NCBI RefSeq assembly: GCF_947241705.1
Contig: NC_079270.1
Span: 744,001-808,000 of the forward strand
Source of the DNA: Saccharomyces mikatae IFO 1815
Lineage: Eukaryota > Ascomycota > Saccharomycetes > Saccharomycetales > Saccharomycetaceae
Reading direction: 5' to 3'
Length of the DNA: 64,000 bases
This document shows, piece by piece, positions 61,259 to 64,000 of this stretch. The notes beneath the pieces were generated by a model. It saw nothing but the letters and a program-made list of their open reading frames with translations. It was not told the DNA's origin and ran no database searches. The position numbers were made by a program, and so were the translations under genes. Every line of letters starts with the position of its first letter. The stretch's first letter is position 1.

Positions 61259-61912
61259 ATGTCGTGGAGATATGCTTTGGAAAAGTATGTTGCTCATCCG
61301 GAAACGATAGGTGATGGTACAGTAGTCTACTTTGATGACAAAGTGTCTATAATTCGGGATTCATTTCCTAAATCAGAGTGCCATTTATTAATATTACCAC
61401 GATTAACGCAGTTGAGTAGAAGTCATCCCGCTAAAGTAATTGATGGTAAGTTTAAGAATAAATTTGAACCATATATTGATTGTGCTATTAACTACATTTT
61501 TAAACACTTTCAAGAGAAGTTTCGAGTTCAGAAAAGTGATGAAAATAACCCCAATTTTGATGGTGACATCTTAGAGGACAAAGACAAGTTTGTAAGCCGT
61601 TTTTTACAGATCGGGGTACACAGTGTGCCCTCAATGAAAAATTTACATATTCACGTAATATCTAGAGATTTCCATTCGGTAAGGTTGAAGAATAAAAAAC
61701 ATTATAATTCATTCAATACTAAGTTCTTCATTAGTTGGGATGATTTACCGTTAAGTGGGAAAATATTGGATACTGACAAGAACATTGAGACCAAGTACCT
61801 GAAAGATCACGATTTATTTTGCTGCTACTGCCAGGAAAACTTTGGTAACAAATTTAGCTTGCTAAAGAAACATTTAGATGTGGAGTTCAATAAAAACTTT
61901 GAGCTAAAATAA
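61259..61912 (+). CDS. HNT3: Aprataxin-type DNA 5'-adenylate hydrolase
   Basis: Encodes 217 residues. The HIT domain has the segment NLHIHVISRDFHS, and the C-terminus has the aprataxin zinc finger (CCYCQENFGN...KKHLDVEFNK). It removes AMP left on DNA 5' ends by abortive ligation. The start MSWRYALEKYVAHPE is typical of the yeast protein. Where human aprataxin reads HVHLHV, the first histidine here is Asn; see findings. Confidence 0.95.
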   Translation: MSWRYALEKYVAHPETIGDGTVVYFDDKVSIIRDSFPKSECHLLILPRLTQLSRSHPAKVIDGKFKNKFEPYIDCAINYIFKHFQEKFRVQKSDENNPNFDGDILEDKDKFVSRFLQIGVHSVPSMKNLHIHVISRDFHSVRLKNKKHYNSFNTKFFISWDDLPLSGKILDTDKNIETKYLKDHDLFCCYCQENFGNKFSLLKKHLDVEFNKNFELK

Positions 61913-61982
61913 GACAAGCTTCTTTGCTTTTCATTGAATTACTGATATATACGTACCTATACATACACATATTTTCTAAACA

Positions 61983-63296
61983 TCATAATTTCTGGTATTC
62001 TATAGTACCTTCCAACTTCTTAACTTCTGCTACTTTTCTAACGGCTTTCATTAAATCGTCAGGGTTTATGTGATCACGGTCATCCCTTATCGCAAAGAAC
62101 CCGGCTTCAGTTGCACAATTACGAATATCAGCACCATTAAAACCATCACTCATTTTTACAGCGGCCTCAAAGTCAAATTCGCCTGTTTTCTTGACTTTTG
62201 CAGTATGAATTTTGAAAATTTCCAATCTACCGGCTTCATTAGGTAGTGGAATTTCAACTTTTCTGTCTAATCTACCGGGCCTTAACAAAGCAGGGTCCAA
62301 AGTATCTGGCCTGTTTGTAGCCATGATAATCTTGGTTTGTCCAAGATTATCAAAACCATCCATCTGAGTTAATAACTCCATTAAAGTACGTTGAATTTCA
62401 CGGTCTGCTGAAGTACCTTCACTGAATCTACGACCACCAATAGCATCCACCTCATCCATAAAGATGATACAAGGCTCGTGTTCTTTTGCATATGCAAACA
62501 TTTCTCTGATAATACGGGCAGACTCACCAATATATTTATCTACAATACCAGATGCAGGAGAGAAAATGAAATTGGCACCAATTGTGGCGGCAACAGCCTT
62601 GGCCAATAAAGTTTTACCAGTACCAGGTGGTCCGTAAAGTAGCACACCTTTTGGAGGTTTGATACCAACTCTTTGAAAAATTTCTGGGTTCTTCAATGGC
62701 AATTCTATAACTTCTCTCAATTCTCTGATTTGATCCGTTAGACCACCGATACCATCAAAAGTGATTTCACCTTGTTCAAAACTGGTCATATTATACACAA
62801 GTGGATCCGTTTCTCTTGGTAAAATTCTCATGATAGTCAGGGTGGTAATGTCTAGGGTGACTCTCACCCCCTTCTTCAACTTTGAACGATTTACCGAATT
62901 CCTAACTCCGACAATATAACGTGGACCCGAAGAAGCCTTGACTATATATTTCTCTTCAGATAGTTCCTTCATAACTTCACCAATCAATTGGCCAATACTT
63001 TGTAAGGCCTTGATGTCATTCTCAGTTTTGTCATATAGCTTCTCTAGATCTCGTATATTTTGACGGCGCTGCTTTAATTGATCGTCATATCTTCTGTGTT
63101 CTAGCAACTTTCTTTTGAATTGATTCAGGGCCTTGTTGTGAGCCTCCTGCTCGGGATCTAATTTAGGAGAATGCTCTTCACGTTGCTCTTCCGTCTCTTG
63201 TGGCTGTTCTGGTTGCTGGTCCTGAGGCTGTTGAGCACCATCATTGGCGGGTGTTTCTCCCAATCCTGCTAGTAAAGGATCCTGTTCCTCACTCAT
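61983..63296 (-). CDS. RPT4: 26S proteasome base ATPase Rpt4
   Basis: Encodes 437 residues, the S. cerevisiae length. A Gln/Glu/Pro-rich N-terminus, a coiled coil (about 55-110) and an OB domain precede the AAA+ module: Walker A GPPGTGKT, Walker [13 protein letters not shown], and Arg fingers in [10 protein letters not shown]. The C-terminus EYQKL lacks the HbYX motif, as expected for Rpt4. It unfolds substrates as part of the Rpt1-6 ring. A perfect PACE element lies 110 bp upstream. Confidence 0.98.
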   Translation of the reverse strand: MSEEQDPLLAGLGETPANDGAQQPQDQQPEQPQETEEQREEHSPKLDPEQEAHNKALNQFKRKLLEHRRYDDQLKQRRQNIRDLEKLYDKTENDIKALQSIGQLIGEVMKELSEEKYIVKASSGPRYIVGVRNSVNRSKLKKGVRVTLDITTLTIMRILPRETDPLVYNMTSFEQGEITFDGIGGLTDQIRELREVIELPLKNPEIFQRVGIKPPKGVLLYGPPGTGKTLLAKAVAATIGANFIFSPASGIVDKYIGESARIIREMFAYAKEHEPCIIFMDEVDAIGGRRFSEGTSADREIQRTLMELLTQMDGFDNLGQTKIIMATNRPDTLDPALLRPGRLDRKVEIPLPNEAGRLEIFKIHTAKVKKTGEFDFEAAVKMSDGFNGADIRNCATEAGFFAIRDDRDHINPDDLMKAVRKVAEVKKLEGTIEYQKL

Positions 63297-63405
63297 CCTT
63301 CTTACCTTTTTCTTTTCTTTTCTTTTGTCAGCTATCTCTATTAATGGTGTAAGATTACTGAAATCGACTTACCTCAGTGGCTCTTTTAAGTTCCCCTTCC
63401 CCTTC

Positions 63406-63414
63406 GGTGGCAAA
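63406..63414 (+). promoter_or_regulatory. PACE element (Rpn4 site) of RPT4
   Basis: GGTGGCAAA matches the proteasome-associated control element at all nine positions, in the divergent RPT4/GCD1 promoter. Rpn4 binds it and co-induces the proteasome genes. Confidence 0.9.
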
Positions 63415-63574
63415 TTCTACTTGTCAAAAGGTCACCCGTCTATCGCAAAATTTTTCACTTCTCATCGCTATATTGAAATATAACAATAATATACATAACG
63501 ACGCAATTAAAGGGGAAAAATGTGGTATTAAACTCAAACTCCACGCCACTAATCTTTCCTCCATAGTCACAGTA

Positions 63575-64000
63575 ATGTCCATACAAGCTTTTATCTTCTG
63601 CGGTAAAGGTTCTAGCTTGGCTCCCTTCACGCAGCCAGATTTTCCGTTTCAAACGCAGATCAAAGATAGCACAACTGCCACAAACGGTGATAAGCTCAAT
63701 GATTTGGTCAATAATGCATTAGATACGACAGTCATAAATGAGTTCATGCAGCACTCCACACGGTTACCAAAGGCTCTTTTGCCCATCGGTAATAGGCCCA
63801 TGATAGAATACGTTTTGGATTGGTGTGACCAAGCAGATTTCAAAGAGATCAATGTGGTCGCACCCGTTGACGAAATTGAATTAATTGAAAGTGGGCTGAC
63901 CTCGTTTCTGTCCCTAAGAAAGCAACAGTTTCAGCTAATTTATAAGGCTTTATCGAATTCGAATCACAGTCATCACTTGCAGGATCCTAAAAAAATTAAT
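63575..64000 (+). CDS. GCD1: eIF2B gamma subunit, 3'-truncated by window edge
   Basis: An ATG at 63575 opens a frame of 142 codons still open at base 64000, so only the N-terminal quarter (of about 578 residues in S. cerevisiae) is present. It begins MSIQAFIFCGKGSSLAPF and has the nucleotidyltransferase-like motif LPKALLPIGNRPMIEYVLDW. Gcd1 (gamma) pairs with Gcd6 (epsilon) in the catalytic arm of eIF2B, the exchange factor for eIF2, and is the target of general amino-acid control. Confidence 0.96.
   Translation, partial: MSIQAFIFCGKGSSLAPFTQPDFPFQTQIKDSTTATNGDKLNDLVNNALDTTVINEFMQHSTRLPKALLPIGNRPMIEYVLDWCDQADFKEINVVAPVDEIELIESGLTSFLSLRKQQFQLIYKALSNSNHSHHLQDPKKIN

Overview
This is a nuclear chromosome segment from a budding yeast of the genus Saccharomyces. 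It carries 39 protein-coding genes and the spliced U3 snoRNA gene, in the same order and orientation as the right arm of S. cerevisiae chromosome XV from RFC1 to GCD1 (systematic names about YOR217W to YOR260W). Several features place it in this genus: short intergenic regions, a conventional yeast intron (GTATGT, TACTAAC, AG) in a ribosomal protein gene, Rap1 sites, a proteasome PACE box and an ABP140 +1 frameshift site. Against the S. cerevisiae proteins as I remember them, many residues differ and a few lengths change, while most lengths match exactly. I therefore read it as another sensu stricto species, perhaps from the S. uvarum/eubayanus or S. arboricola/kudriavzevii side, not an S. cerevisiae strain. 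I cannot fix the species without alignment.

Layout. 1-12 kb: RFC1 (5' end outside the window), STE13, RCN2, MCT1, ODC2, DSC3, RPB8, ISU2. 12-28 kb: HER1, MCP1, the tandem paralogues WTM2 and WTM1, and the kinases MKK1 and KIN4 flanking MGE1. 28-34 kb: RPL33B (two exons), a GC-rich stem-forming block, the spliced U3 gene SNR17A with its 3' processing hairpin, DFR1, HES1 and an uncharacterised DUF218-like gene. 34-47 kb: ABP140/TRM140 (two frames joined by a +1 shift), MET7, SSP2, PUS7, ESA1, DGA1, ENV9. 47-64 kb: SRL1, APC5, CLP1, TUM1, TMA16, NAT5, SEC63, OSW1, TRE2, CDC31, HNT3, RPT4 and the start of GCD1, which runs off the right edge.

The genes are individually transcribed housekeeping genes, not a cluster serving one pathway. 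Some share themes: mitochondrial functions (MCT1, ODC2, ISU2, MCP1, MGE1, MET7), RNA and ribosome biology (RPL33B, U3, PUS7, ABP140, CLP1, TMA16, TUM1), sporulation (SSP2, OSW1), folate metabolism (DFR1, MET7), lipid metabolism (DGA1, HES1, ENV9), and proteasome or ubiquitin functions (RPT4, DSC3, APC5, TRE2). I see no Ty element, solo LTR, tRNA gene, CRISPR array, telomeric sequence or transferred island. Introns are evident only in RPL33B and U3.

Nothing here is a whole new system. The least explained signal is the roughly 265-bp GC-rich, hairpin-forming block between RPL33B and U3 (29089-29354). After it come a 20-bp inverted repeat upstream of SRL1, a palindromic perfect B-box between MCP1 and WTM2 with no tRNA attached, and a presequence-like in-frame extension of MCP1. 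Function assignments come from recognising the proteins by eye; no database search was run.
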